Source: DASUBV01 sp963725175 (GTDB taxonomy: Bacteria; Actinomycetota; Actinomycetes; Streptosporangiales; Streptosporangiaceae). Taken from it: a DNA stretch of 64,000 nucleotides. Position numbers and translations under genes: made by a program. The first letter of the stretch is position 1; each line of letters starts with the position of its first letter. Shown here piece by piece: positions 34,762 to 43,155 of the stretch. The notes below the pieces were generated by a model, which was not told the DNA's origin, searched no databases, and worked only from the letters and a program-made list of their open reading frames with translations. The stretch covers positions 2,852,001-2,916,000 of the forward strand of contig CAVRXH010000006.1 in NCBI GenBank assembly GCA_963725175.1. Reading direction: 5' to 3'.

Positions 34762-35691
34762 TCACAGGCCGCAGGAGCCGTAGAAGCGGCGGGTGCGGAC
34801 CGCGATGGGCAGCGGGGCGTCCGGGGCGCACGGGTACATGTCCTGCTCGACGATCGCGAACAGGTCCGCGTCCAGGGCGCTCAGCTCGGCCAGCAGCGGC
34901 TCCATGGCCGGCACTCCGTCCGGGGGCTCGGTCATCGCGCCCAGGCGGACGGCCGCGGGGAAGGCCAGCCCTTCGGTGGTGACCCGCTCCATGACCCGAG
35001 GATCGACCTGCTTGAGGTGCACGTACCCGATCCGCTCCGGGTACCGGCGGACGATGGCGACATTGTCGCCGCCGCAGTACGCGACATGCCCGGTGTCCAG
35101 GCACAGCGACACATGACGCGGTTCGGTGGCGTCAAGGAAGCGCTCGATCTCGCGCTGCCCGCCGACGTGGCTGTCGGCGTGCGGGTGAAACTCCAGCCGG
35201 ATGCCGGACTCCTCAGCCAGTACCCGGCCGAGCTCGGTCGCGCCGCTGGCCAGCGCGTCCCATTGCGCGTCGTCCAGCTCGGCGGGCTGGGTGAGGTTGC
35301 CGTCCAGGTCGGTGTACAGCTCGGGCAGGAGGACCAGGTGGCTGGCGCCAAGCGCGGTCAGCAGCTCGGCCTCCTTCCGGCATTCTGAGACCGCTTCGGC
35401 CAGCGCAGCCGGGCCGCGGTGCAGCCCGGCGAAGACGGCGCCGCCGGACAGGGAAAGGCCACGCTGCCCCAGCTCGTCGCGTAGCCGCTCCGGATCTGTG
35501 GGCAGGTAGCCGTAGGGACCCAGCTCGATCCATTCGTAGCCGCTGCTCGCGGCCTCATCGAGGAACCGCTGCCACGGCAGCTGGTGCGGGTCATCGGGGA
35601 ACCAGACGCCCCAGGAATCGGGGGCGGTGCCCAGCCGGAGCCGGGGCTCGCCTGTGCCCCGCGGTGACGGTGCGGCGCCGTTATCTGTCAT
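34762..35691 (-). CDS. IolE/IolI-like TIM-barrel sugar isomerase or dehydratase
   Basis: A 309-aa xylose-isomerase-like barrel: RLGTAPDSWGVWFPDDPHQLPWQRFLDEAASSGYEWIELGPYGYLP, EFHPHADSHVG, CLDTGHVAYCGGD and GYVHLKQVDP hold the metal-binding Glu, His and Asp residues in the expected order. In an inositol locus it most likely dehydrates scyllo-inosose (IolE) or isomerises it (IolI). The other iol genes lie 6 kb away, but the shared operator links it to them. Start ATG 35691 faces the GntR gene across a 91-nt region with that operator. Confidence 0.8.
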   Translation of the reverse strand: MTDNGAAPSPRGTGEPRLRLGTAPDSWGVWFPDDPHQLPWQRFLDEAASSGYEWIELGPYGYLPTDPERLRDELGQRGLSLSGGAVFAGLHRGPAALAEAVSECRKEAELLTALGASHLVLLPELYTDLDGNLTQPAELDDAQWDALASGATELGRVLAEESGIRLEFHPHADSHVGGQREIERFLDATEPRHVSLCLDTGHVAYCGGDNVAIVRRYPERIGYVHLKQVDPRVMERVTTEGLAFPAAVRLGAMTEPPDGVPAMEPLLAELSALDADLFAIVEQDMYPCAPDAPLPIAVRTRRFYGSCGL

Positions 35692-35728
35692 CTCTTAGCT
35701 CCAGCTACTGCGGTGTCGAATTATCTTA

Positions 35729-35742
35729 TTTGTAAGGACAAA
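35729..35742. promoter_or_regulatory. Operator TTTGT-AAGG-ACAAA between the IolE-like gene and the GntR gene
   Basis: A perfect 5-bp inverted repeat with a 4-nt centre in an AT-rich spot, 38 nt before the IolE-like start and 41 nt before the regulator start. The same pattern recurs at 41947-41960 in the other control region of the locus, which marks it as the likely GntR/HutC binding site. Confidence 0.72.
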
Positions 35743-35782
35743 AGGACTATGAGCCTTGTTGGTTTCCTGACATACTGAATCC

Positions 35783-36547
35783 GTGCCTATGCGATCCGCC
35801 CCCGATAAGGCTGTCGCACGCCGCATCACCGTTGACCGGTCCTCGCCTGTCCCGCTCTATTACCAGATCGCGCAGCAGCTCAAGCAGGCCGTGGAGGCCG
35901 GCGAGCTGAGTCCCGGCACCCGCCTGGCCACGGAGATCGATCTCGCGGCGGATCTCGGTGTCTCCCGTCCCACCATGCGCAAGGCGATGGAATACCTGGT
36001 GGGCGAAGGTCTTATTGTCCGGCTGCGCGGCGCCGGTACCCGGGTCGTGTCCCGCAAGGTGATGCGCTACCTGGAACTGACCAGCCTGTACGACGACCTG
36101 CAAGCCAGCGGCCAGCGGCCGACGACTCAGGTGCTGTCCAACACGGTGGAGGCGGCGACGCCGCAGGTCGCCGAGGCGCTGGCCATCGAGGAGGGCAGCC
36201 CGGTCGCCGCCATCGTGCGGATCAGGTCGGCGATGGACCAGCCGATCGCCAAGCTGACCAACTACCTGCCCGCCGACCTGCTGAGCGTGACCGTCGAGGA
36301 TCTCCAGGCACACGGGCTCTACGCGCTGATGCGCCGCGCGGGCATCACGCTGGACTCCGCCACCCAGGTCATCGGCGCCAGGAGCGCCACCGCCGCCGAG
36401 GCGCGGCAGCTCGGCGAGCACAAGGGCGCGGCCCTGCTCGCCGTGCAGCGCACGGCCTTCGACGACCGGCGGGTCGCCGTGGAGTACGGCAGCCACATCT
36501 ACTGCGCCGGGCAGTACAGCTTCGAGATGAGCCTGAGCGCCCGGTAG
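35783..36547 (+). CDS. GntR/HutC-family regulator of the inositol locus
   Basis: A 254-aa regulator: VPLYYQIAQQLKQAVEAGELSPGTRLATEIDLAADLGVSRPTMRKAMEYLVGEGLIVRLRGAGTRVV is the GntR winged helix, followed by a UTRA effector domain (residues about 95-245; RIRSAMDQPIAKLTNYLPADL, VEYGSHIYCAGQYSFEM). UTRA domains bind small metabolites; here an inositol intermediate is likely. Start GTG 35783; ATG 35789 is possible. It sits between the two operator regions and probably regulates itself, the IolE-like gene, the importer and iolGCBD. Confidence 0.9.
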   Translation: MPMRSAPDKAVARRITVDRSSPVPLYYQIAQQLKQAVEAGELSPGTRLATEIDLAADLGVSRPTMRKAMEYLVGEGLIVRLRGAGTRVVSRKVMRYLELTSLYDDLQASGQRPTTQVLSNTVEAATPQVAEALAIEEGSPVAAIVRIRSAMDQPIAKLTNYLPADLLSVTVEDLQAHGLYALMRRAGITLDSATQVIGARSATAAEARQLGEHKGAALLAVQRTAFDDRRVAVEYGSHIYCAGQYSFEMSLSAR

Positions 36548-36569
36548 CCGGGGCGGCCGCGCGCTCAGC

Positions 36570-37352
36570 TCAGCCTGCCGCGATGGCGGGCATGACCGGC
36601 ACGGCGGCCAGCAGCTGCCGGGTATACGGGTGCTCGGGCGCGGTGAACAGCCGGGCCGTCTCGCCGACCTCGACCAGGCGGCTGAGCTGCATCACCGCGA
36701 CCCGCCCGCACACCGACCCGACCGCCGCGAGATTATGGCTGATCAGCAGCAGCCCGAGGTCGAGCTGCTCGACGAGGCTGGCGAACAGTTCCAGGATGAG
36801 CGCCTGCACCGAGACGTCCAGGGCCGTGGTCGGCTCGTCGGCGATGACCACCGCCGGCTCAAGCGCCAGCGCCCTGGCGATCGCCACCCGCTGGCGCTGC
36901 CCGCCCGACAGCGAGCGCGGCCGCACGTCAAGGAACCGCTCGGGCAGGCCGACCAGGCTGACCAGCTCGCGGACCCGGTTGTCGACCTGGCCCCGGGGCC
37001 GCAGCCCGTGCACCCGGACCGGCTCGGCCAGGCAGGACCTGACGGTCAGCCGCGGGTTCAGCGACTCGTACGGGTCCTGGAAGACGAGCTGGATCTGCCT
37101 GGCCCGCTCGCGCGCCGACTGCCCGAACAGCTCCCGGCCGGCCACGGTCACCGCACCGGTGCACTGCTCGGCGCCGGTCAGCGCCCTGGCCAGGCTCGAC
37201 TTGCCGCACCCGGACTCGCCAACCAGGCCAAGCGCCTCCCCGCCGCTCAGGTCCAGGTCGACCTTGTCCACGGCGATGACGGGCGCGGCTCCCCTGCCGG
37301 GCGCCGGATAGCTCACCGACAGGCCGCGGACCGACAGCAATGGCTCACTCAC
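36570..37352 (-). CDS. Dpp/Opp-type ABC transporter ATP-binding protein (DppF-like)
   Basis: A 260-aa ATPase: Walker A GESGCGKSSLAR, Q-loop QLVFQDPYESLNPR, signature LSGGQRQRVAIARAL, Walker B VVIADEPTTALDVS and switch His in LISHNLAAVG. The short C-terminus LFTAPEHPYTRQLLAAVP is typical of DppF-like subunits. It is the last gene of the importer operon and overlaps the DppD-like gene by 8 nt. Confidence 0.92.
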   Translation of the reverse strand: MSEPLLSVRGLSVSYPAPGRGAAPVIAVDKVDLDLSGGEALGLVGESGCGKSSLARALTGAEQCTGAVTVAGRELFGQSARERARQIQLVFQDPYESLNPRLTVRSCLAEPVRVHGLRPRGQVDNRVRELVSLVGLPERFLDVRPRSLSGGQRQRVAIARALALEPAVVIADEPTTALDVSVQALILELFASLVEQLDLGLLLISHNLAAVGSVCGRVAVMQLSRLVEVGETARLFTAPEHPYTRQLLAAVPVMPAIAAG

Positions 37353-38337
37353 GGACGCCGCGCCCCTCGGGGTAGTGGCAGGCGACGAGCCTGCCGTGCT
37401 GGCCGGTCAGCGCCGGCAGGACCGTCCGGCAGCGATCGGTGGCGGCTGGGCACCGCGGCGCGAACGAGCACTGGCCGTCGGCGACGGCCGGCGGCGGGGC
37501 GCCGGCAATTCCCTGGGGCCGGTGCCCGACGGTCGCCACGCTCGGCACCGAACGCAGCAGCGCAGCGGTGTAGTGATGAGCCGGCCTGGTGAACACCTCG
37601 GCGGTGGGACCCGCCTCCACCACCCGGCCGCCGTACATGATCGCCACCCGCTCGCACACCTCGCCCACCACGGCCAGGTCGTGCGAGACCATGACGAGCG
37701 ACAGGCCGAGCTTGTCCCGCAGCCGGGAGAACAACTGGAGGATCTGCTGCTGGACGGTCACGTCCAGCGCCGTGGTCGGCTCGTCGGCAAGCAGGATCTT
37801 CGGCCCGGCCGCGAGGGCGGCGGCGATGACGACCCGCTGGCGCTGCCCGCCGGATAGCTGGTGCGGGTTCGCCCGGTACAGCGCCTCGGTGCGGGGCAGC
37901 TCGACCAACCGCATCAGCTCGATGGCGCGCCGCGCCGCGGCCTGCCTGGTGACCTTCTCGTGGCTCCGCACGACCTCGGCGATCTGGTAGCCGACCGTCA
38001 GCACCGGGTCGAGCGCGGACAGCGGGTTCTGCCAGATCACCCCCAGCTCGCCCCCGCGGAACTCGTGCAGCTCGCGGCGGCCAAGCCGGGCCAGGTCACG
38101 CCCGCCGACCACGATCTCGCCACCGGTGATCTTCAGGCCGGTGCCGAGCAGGCCGACGATCGCGCGGAGCGTGGTCGTCTTGCCGCAGCCCGACTCGCCG
38201 ACGACGCCGAGCGTGCCGCCGCTGGCCAGTTCCAGGTTGACGTCCTTGACTAGCACGGTGCCTGTCGCCGTCTGGACGGTCAGCCCGCGCACGCTCAGGG
38301 CCGGCCCGGCTGGCGGCCCCGCCTGGTCAGCGGCCAT
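37345..38337 (-). CDS. Dpp/Opp-type ABC transporter ATP-binding protein (DppD-like)
   Basis: A 330-aa ATPase: Walker A GESGCGKTTTLR, Q-loop VIWQNPLSALDPV, signature LSGGQRQRVVIAAAL, Walker B ILLADEPTTALDVT. The C-terminal oligopeptide-transporter extension has CSFAPRCPAATDRC, the four-Cys pattern that in family members can hold an iron-sulfur cluster. It pairs with the DppF-like subunit. Overlap with the permease upstream is 11 nt, so the operon is tightly coupled. Confidence 0.92.
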   Translation of the reverse strand: MAADQAGPPAGPALSVRGLTVQTATGTVLVKDVNLELASGGTLGVVGESGCGKTTTLRAIVGLLGTGLKITGGEIVVGGRDLARLGRRELHEFRGGELGVIWQNPLSALDPVLTVGYQIAEVVRSHEKVTRQAAARRAIELMRLVELPRTEALYRANPHQLSGGQRQRVVIAAALAAGPKILLADEPTTALDVTVQQQILQLFSRLRDKLGLSLVMVSHDLAVVGEVCERVAIMYGGRVVEAGPTAEVFTRPAHHYTAALLRSVPSVATVGHRPQGIAGAPPPAVADGQCSFAPRCPAATDRCRTVLPALTGQHGRLVACHYPEGRGVRE

Positions 38338-39190
38338 CGATGACCCCCGTCAGCCCGTCCCCGATCAGCGAGAGCGCGAGTCCGGTCACCACGATGGCGA
38401 GCCCGGGGAACATGGTCAGCAGCGGATGGACGGGCAGGTAGGCCGCGCCGTCCTGGATCATCGCCCCCCACTCGGCGGCCGGCGGCTGCACGCCGAGGCC
38501 CAGGTACCCGAGGGTGACGACGCCGAGGATGGTCAGCACGATGTCGCTCATCGCGAAGACCACCGCCTGGCTGATCACGTTGGGCGCGATGTGGCGGCCC
38601 ATGATCCGCAGCGGCGAGTAGCCCATGACCCTGGCCGCCTGGGCGTAGCCAAGGCGCTTGGCGACCAGGACCTCCCCGCGCACGATCCGGGTGTAGGACA
38701 CCCAGCCCGTCGCCGACACCGCGATGTAAATGGAGGTGGGCCCCGAGCCAAGCGCGAAGACGATCGCGATGACCAGCACATAGAACGGGAACGCGGTGAT
38801 GATCTCCAGCAGCCGCATGATGATGGTGTCGACCCAGCCGCCCAGGTACCCGGCGAGCAGGCCGAGCGCCGATCCGGCGATCAGCGGGGTCAGCACCGCG
38901 GAGACGCCGATCAGCAGGTCGATCCGCCCGCCGTACAGCAGCCGGGACAGGACGTCCCTGCCCAGGTCGTCGGTGCCGAGCGGATGGGCCGCCGACGGCC
39001 CGGACAGCGTGTGCGCGAGATCCTGGGCGTTCGGGCTGTAGGAGGTCAGCAGCGGTGCCAGCGCGCAGGCCAGGGCAAGCAGGGTGAACAGCGCGAGGCC
39101 GGCCACGAGTTCCGGCCGCCAGCCGCCCGCCCGGCCCGCGCGCACCCTAGGTGCGGCCAGCAGCACGTCGCCGTTGGTCAGCAGGCTCAT
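38327..39190 (-). CDS. Dpp/Opp-type ABC permease (DppC-like)
   Basis: A 287-aa permease with about six helices starts at ATG 39190 (MSLLTNGDVLL), overlapping the upstream stop by ATGA. The N-terminal OppC part is ALAPLLTSYSPNAQDL, LGTDDLGRDVLSRLLYGGRIDLLIG is the family hallmark, and the EAA coupling loop is RGEVLVAKRLGYAQAARVMGYS. It spans the membrane with the DppB-like subunit. Confidence 0.92.
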   Translation of the reverse strand: MSLLTNGDVLLAAPRVRAGRAGGWRPELVAGLALFTLLALACALAPLLTSYSPNAQDLAHTLSGPSAAHPLGTDDLGRDVLSRLLYGGRIDLLIGVSAVLTPLIAGSALGLLAGYLGGWVDTIIMRLLEIITAFPFYVLVIAIVFALGSGPTSIYIAVSATGWVSYTRIVRGEVLVAKRLGYAQAARVMGYSPLRIMGRHIAPNVISQAVVFAMSDIVLTILGVVTLGYLGLGVQPPAAEWGAMIQDGAAYLPVHPLLTMFPGLAIVVTGLALSLIGDGLTGVIDGR

Positions 39191-40173
39191 CGGCCGGTCC
39201 TGATCCGCGGGTCGAGGACGGAGTAGGCGATCTCGACGCAGATATTCAGCACGATGACCAGCAGCGCGTAGCACAGCGCCACCGACTGGACCAGGTCGAA
39301 GTCCCGGTTGGCGATGCCAGAGAGCAGCAGGCGGCCGATGCCGGGCAGGTTGAACATCACTTCGATCACCGCGGTGCTGCCGAGCAGGTAACCCGACATC
39401 ACGGCGGTAGTGCTGACCAGCGGGACCAGGCAGTTGCGCAGCACATGGCGGATCACCACCCGCCGGTTGCTGAGCCCGCGGGACCGGATCGCGGCGGCGA
39501 AGTCGCTGTTGATGGTCTCGACGAGGGCGGCGCGCAGGCTGCGCACCAGCACCGGCGCGGTGGCCACGGCGATCGTCAGCCCCGGCAGGACCAGCGACAC
39601 CAGGTGGTCGGCGAAGCTGGTGCCGTACCCGCCGCTCGGAAACAGCCGCACCTTGATGGCCAGGGCGATCAGCAGCATGTAAGCCACCCAGAACGGCGGC
39701 ATGCCGAGGCCGAGCAGCGGGATGCCCCGTACCGCCTGGTCCCAGACGCTGCCTTCCCTGGTGGCGGCGAGCAGCGACAGCGGCAGCGCCAGCGCTACCG
39801 CGAAGATCAGGCCGATCGCCAGCATGAGCAGCGTGACCGGCAGCGCCTGGGCGATGAGCGGCCGGACCGGCACCTGGTAGGTGGTCGAGATGCCGAAGTC
39901 GCCGTGCAGCAGCCTGCTCACGTAGTCCAGGTACTGCACCGGCAGCGGCCGGTCCAGGCCCCAGCGCTGCCGCAGCGCCGCGATCGCGGCCGGCGTGGCC
40001 CGGGGACCCAGCGCGATCCGCGCCGGGTCACCGGGCACGATGCGCAGCAGCAGGAAGGACACCATGGTGATCCCGATCAGGACCACCACGATGCGCACCA
40101 GCCGGTGCGCCAGCCGGATGCCCAGGGTGCCTGGCAGGCGCCCTGGGCGCGGCGTTATGACTTCTGCGGTCAC
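39187..40173 (-). CDS. Dpp/Opp-type ABC permease (DppB-like)
   Basis: A 328-aa permease: RLAHRLVRIVVVLIGITMVSFLLLRIVPGDPA at the N-terminus, GLDRPLPVQYLDYVSRLLHGDFGIST and the EAA loop RAALVETINSDFAAAIRSRGLSNRRVVIRH identify the DppB/OppB type. It forms the channel with the DppC-like subunit. It overlaps the end of the binding-protein gene by 4 nt. Confidence 0.92.
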   Translation of the reverse strand: MTAEVITPRPGRLPGTLGIRLAHRLVRIVVVLIGITMVSFLLLRIVPGDPARIALGPRATPAAIAALRQRWGLDRPLPVQYLDYVSRLLHGDFGISTTYQVPVRPLIAQALPVTLLMLAIGLIFAVALALPLSLLAATREGSVWDQAVRGIPLLGLGMPPFWVAYMLLIALAIKVRLFPSGGYGTSFADHLVSLVLPGLTIAVATAPVLVRSLRAALVETINSDFAAAIRSRGLSNRRVVIRHVLRNCLVPLVSTTAVMSGYLLGSTAVIEVMFNLPGIGRLLLSGIANRDFDLVQSVALCYALLVIVLNICVEIAYSVLDPRIRTGR

Positions 40174-41846
40174 TTACTGAGCCACACGTCCTGCAGCCGG
40201 AACTTGCCCTCGGGGTTGACGTGGAAGCCCTGGACCGAGTGCGCGTACCCGTACACGAATGGCGTGTAGTTGACCCAGTCGAGCACCTGGTCGGACGCGA
40301 TCTTGTTCAGCGCCTGCGAGTACAGCTGGGCGCGGCCGGAGCTGGCGAAGGCATGCTCGGCCTTGCTGATGTCGCTGACCACGACCGGGTCGGCGTAGTG
40401 CGTGTAGTTGGCCCAGGGCGCGATCGTGCCGTTGAAGCAGAACGTGAAGAACTCGTCCACGTCGGTGATGTCGTTGGTGTAGTAGCCGAACATCACGTCG
40501 TAGGCGAAGGCGGCCTGCTTGGCGTTGACGGTCGCCTGGTCGTAGCTGCTGATCTTGACGTTGATGTTCAGCGGCTTCATCTCGGCCTGGAAGATCTGCG
40601 CGGCGCCGGTCTGGACCGGGTCGCCGCCCGCGACGACGAAGTTGAGGGTGAAGCCGCCGTGCGGGTACTTCGACTTCGCCAGCGCCTTCTTGGCCGCCGC
40701 CACGTTGTAGGTCAGGATCGACGGCGTCGGCACCGAGTACTGCATCGACGGCGGCAGCGGCGAGCTGGCGAGCTGGCCGATGCTGGCGAACAGGGACTTG
40801 TTGATGAGCGCCCGGTCGGTGGCCAGGCTGATCGCGCGCCGCACGTTGGGGTCGGTCAGCGGCTTGGACCTGTTGTTCAGCGAGAAGTAGTTGACCTGGG
40901 TGGAGGGGAACAGCGTCACGTTGTACCCAGCCGCCCGCACCGAGTTGACCAGGGAGTACGGGACGAACTCGACGACCTGAGCCTGCCCGCCCTTGAGGGC
41001 CAGGATCCGGGCGTTGGAGTCCGGCACGTAGTTGTAGGTGACGCCGTTCAGGTACGGCTTGCCCGGCTGCCAGTAGTAGCGGTTGCGCACTAGCTGGACA
41101 GACTGGCCCTTGACCCACTTGCTCAGCTTGAACGGGCCTGTCCCGATGGGGTGCTGGAAGAAGGTGGCGGCCGGCTGGCCGCCGAAGTTGGCCGGGAAGA
41201 TGGCGTTGGCGAACAGCGCAAGGTCAGACGCCGTGGGCGACCACGGGGACTTGGTCGTCAGCAGCACCGTGTAGGGGCCGTCGGCCTTGACGGACTTGAA
41301 GTTGGAGTTGATGAAGTACCAGAGGTACTTGGGGTTCAGCGCCCTGGTCAGCGAGAAGACGACGTCCTTGGCGGTCATCGGCTGCCCGCTGGAGAACTTG
41401 ACCCCGTGCCGCAGGTGGATCGTCCAGGTCAGGTGATCGGCGGAGACCGAGTAGCCGGTGGCCAGCTGCGGCTCCACGGACTTGCCGTCCAGGCTGGTCC
41501 GGAATAGCGGCTGGGCGATCTGCTCGAACACCCAGATGTTCTCGTTGTTCGCGATCGCCGCCGGGTCGAACGTCGTCACCGGGTTCGTCATGTCCATCAC
41601 CAGGGTGCCGCCCCGGTGCGGCCCGCTGCTCGCCGCCCCGCCCTGGCCAGCACCGCCCTGGCCAGCACCGCCCTGGCCAGCACCGCCCTGGCCAGCACCG
41701 CCCTGGCCAGCACCGCCCTGGCCGGCACCGCCCTGGCCGGTGCCGTTCGAGCAGGCCGCCGCGAGCAGCGAGCAGGCCAGCAGGCCGATCCCGGCGCTCA
41801 CCGCCCTGGTCATCACCCGGGTACGCCGGGATTCAAGTCTGTTCAT
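40170..41846 (-). CDS. Solute-binding lipoprotein of the Dpp/Opp type (SBP family 5)
   Basis: A 558-aa binding protein with a lipoprotein signal: GIGLLACSLLAAACS holds the lipobox (LAAAC), so Cys32 should carry lipid. A (GAGQG)-type linker of seven repeats follows, then the SBP_bac_5 fold: RGGTLVMDMTNPVTTFDPA, HLTWTIHLRHGVKFSSGQPMTAKDVVFSL and the hinge FFQHPIGTGPFKLSKW. Family members bind peptides, nickel, glycosides or other polar ligands. Its place opposite the inositol genes suggests an inositol derivative or a glycoside of it. First gene of the importer operon; its promoter region has two operator copies. Confidence 0.9.
   Translation of the reverse strand: MNRLESRRTRVMTRAVSAGIGLLACSLLAAACSNGTGQGGAGQGGAGQGGAGQGGAGQGGAGQGGAGQGGAASSGPHRGGTLVMDMTNPVTTFDPAAIANNENIWVFEQIAQPLFRTSLDGKSVEPQLATGYSVSADHLTWTIHLRHGVKFSSGQPMTAKDVVFSLTRALNPKYLWYFINSNFKSVKADGPYTVLLTTKSPWSPTASDLALFANAIFPANFGGQPAATFFQHPIGTGPFKLSKWVKGQSVQLVRNRYYWQPGKPYLNGVTYNYVPDSNARILALKGGQAQVVEFVPYSLVNSVRAAGYNVTLFPSTQVNYFSLNNRSKPLTDPNVRRAISLATDRALINKSLFASIGQLASSPLPPSMQYSVPTPSILTYNVAAAKKALAKSKYPHGGFTLNFVVAGGDPVQTGAAQIFQAEMKPLNINVKISSYDQATVNAKQAAFAYDVMFGYYTNDITDVDEFFTFCFNGTIAPWANYTHYADPVVVSDISKAEHAFASSGRAQLYSQALNKIASDQVLDWVNYTPFVYGYAHSVQGFHVNPEGKFRLQDVWLSK
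41641..41745 (-). repeat. Seven 15-nt tandem repeats encoding a Gly/Ala/Gln linker
   Basis: The plus-strand unit CCCTGGCCAGCACCG is repeated seven times with few changes (the last copies carry GCCGG). On the minus strand it encodes a GGAGQ-type pentapeptide just after the lipobox of the binding protein, a flexible tether between membrane anchor and ligand domain. Confidence 0.9.
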
Positions 41847-41946
41847 AGCCGGTGCCTACGCCTCTCCTTGGGTGGCATGCCGGTGACGTGGCCAGCCGCC
41901 ACTGGTGAGGAAGATCGAACACCCAACAAGATCGGACAGTCAAGAG

Positions 41947-41960
41947 TTTGTACTGACAAA
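41947..41960. promoter_or_regulatory. Operator GTTTGT-ACTG-ACAAAC in the importer/iolG control region
   Basis: TTTGT (41947-41951) and ACAAA (41956-41960) around ACTG; with the flanking G and C the palindrome is 6+6. It is the same pattern as 35729-35742. It lies 101 nt before the binding-protein start, consistent with GntR/HutC control. Confidence 0.75.
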
Positions 41961-42025
41961 CAATCTTTTTACTTGTCCACTGGTCCTGACATGCGATGAT
42001 CTGGTCATGCCACTGCGCTTGAGTG

Positions 42026-42039
42026 TTTGTCATGACATT
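42026..42039. promoter_or_regulatory. Second, weaker operator TTTGT-CATG-ACATT before iolG
   Basis: The left half matches fully and the right half 3 of 5; the inner TGTCATGACA is a perfect 10-bp palindrome. It lies 94 nt before the iolG start, so it probably serves the rightward promoter. Confidence 0.55.
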
Positions 42040-42132
42040 AAGACAGTTTCTTGACAAGCCCGCCCGGCGGAGTTCAAGCTTTGACGACTTGCGGCCTGCC
42101 CAGGAGCGGGCCAGTGACGTCAGAGGATCTTC

Positions 42133-43155
42133 ATGCGCATCGGACTCGTCGGCGTGGGCCGGATCGGGGCGTTCCACGCCCGGACGCTCAGCCAGCTCCC
42201 CCACGTCAGCTCGGTCGTCGTCACGGACGCCGACCCCGGCCGGGCACAGGACGTGGCGGGCGGGCTAGGGCTGGACCAGGCGGACTCGCTGGACGATCTG
42301 CTGCGCTCGGCACCTGATGCCCTGGTGGTGGCCACCGCCACCGACACCCACCCGGCACTCATCCTGCGCGGGGTACAGGCCGGCCTGCCGGTGTTCTGCG
42401 AGAAGCCGGTCGCCGCCGACATCGGCGGCACCCTGGAGGTGATCAGCCAGGTCGCCGGGGCCACGGCGCCCGTCCAGGTCGGCTTCCAGCGGCGCTTCGA
42501 CGCCGGGTACGCCGCCGCTCGCGACGCCGTCAGGTCCGGCTCGCTGGGCTGGGTGCACACCATCCGCGCCACCACCCTCGACGCGGCGCCCCCGCCGCAG
42601 GAGTACCTCACCGCCTCCGGCGGGTTCTTCCGCGACTGCTCCATCCACGACTTCGACGCGATCCGCTGGGTCACCGGCCGCGAGGTGATCTCGGTCTTCG
42701 CCGTCGGGCAGAACCGGGGCGCGGAGATGTTCCGGGCCGCCGGCGACGTGGACACCGTGTCCGCGCTGCTCACCCTCGATGACGACACGCTGGCGCTGGT
42801 GTCCAACTCCCGGTACAACGCCGCCGGATACGACGTGCGGCTGGAGCTGCTGGGCTCGCGGGACGGCATCAGCGTTGGCCTGGACGACGGGCTGCCGCTG
42901 CGCTCGGCGCAGCCTGGCGTGAGCTTCCCGGCCGGTCCCGCCTATCCCGAGTTCATGGCGCGATTCCGGGACGCTTACCAGGCGGAGCTGACCGCCTTCA
43001 CCCGCCTGGTCGCCGAGGGCGGGCCGAGCCCGTGCACCATGCGGGACGCGCTTGAGGCCTTCTATATCGCCGAGGCCTGCGAACTCTCCCGGCACCGTCA
43101 CGCGCCGGTCCAGCTCGCGGAGGTACGCAGTGAGCAGCCTGCGGCCCGCTTATGA
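42133..43155 (+). CDS. iolG: Inositol 2-dehydrogenase (Gfo/Idh/MocA family)
   Basis: A 340-aa NAD-dependent dehydrogenase that oxidises myo-inositol to scyllo-inosose. The Rossmann start RIGLVGVGRIGAFHARTL, the family motif FCEKPVAADIG (with the catalytic-site Lys), VQVGFQRRFDAGYAAARD and FRDCSIHDFDAIRWVTG (Asp and His of the active site) are all in place. It heads the iolG-iolC-Cgl0159-iolB-iolD operon and overlaps iolC by 26 nt. The inositol specificity rests on the context. Confidence 0.92.
   Translation: MRIGLVGVGRIGAFHARTLSQLPHVSSVVVTDADPGRAQDVAGGLGLDQADSLDDLLRSAPDALVVATATDTHPALILRGVQAGLPVFCEKPVAADIGGTLEVISQVAGATAPVQVGFQRRFDAGYAAARDAVRSGSLGWVHTIRATTLDAAPPPQEYLTASGGFFRDCSIHDFDAIRWVTGREVISVFAVGQNRGAEMFRAAGDVDTVSALLTLDDDTLALVSNSRYNAAGYDVRLELLGSRDGISVGLDDGLPLRSAQPGVSFPAGPAYPEFMARFRDAYQAELTAFTRLVAEGGPSPCTMRDALEAFYIAEACELSRHRHAPVQLAEVRSEQPAARL

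Noticed and set aside
41641..41745. CRISPR-like or minisatellite element
   Set aside because: Contiguous 15-nt units in frame within a lipoprotein linker; no spacers and no cas genes.
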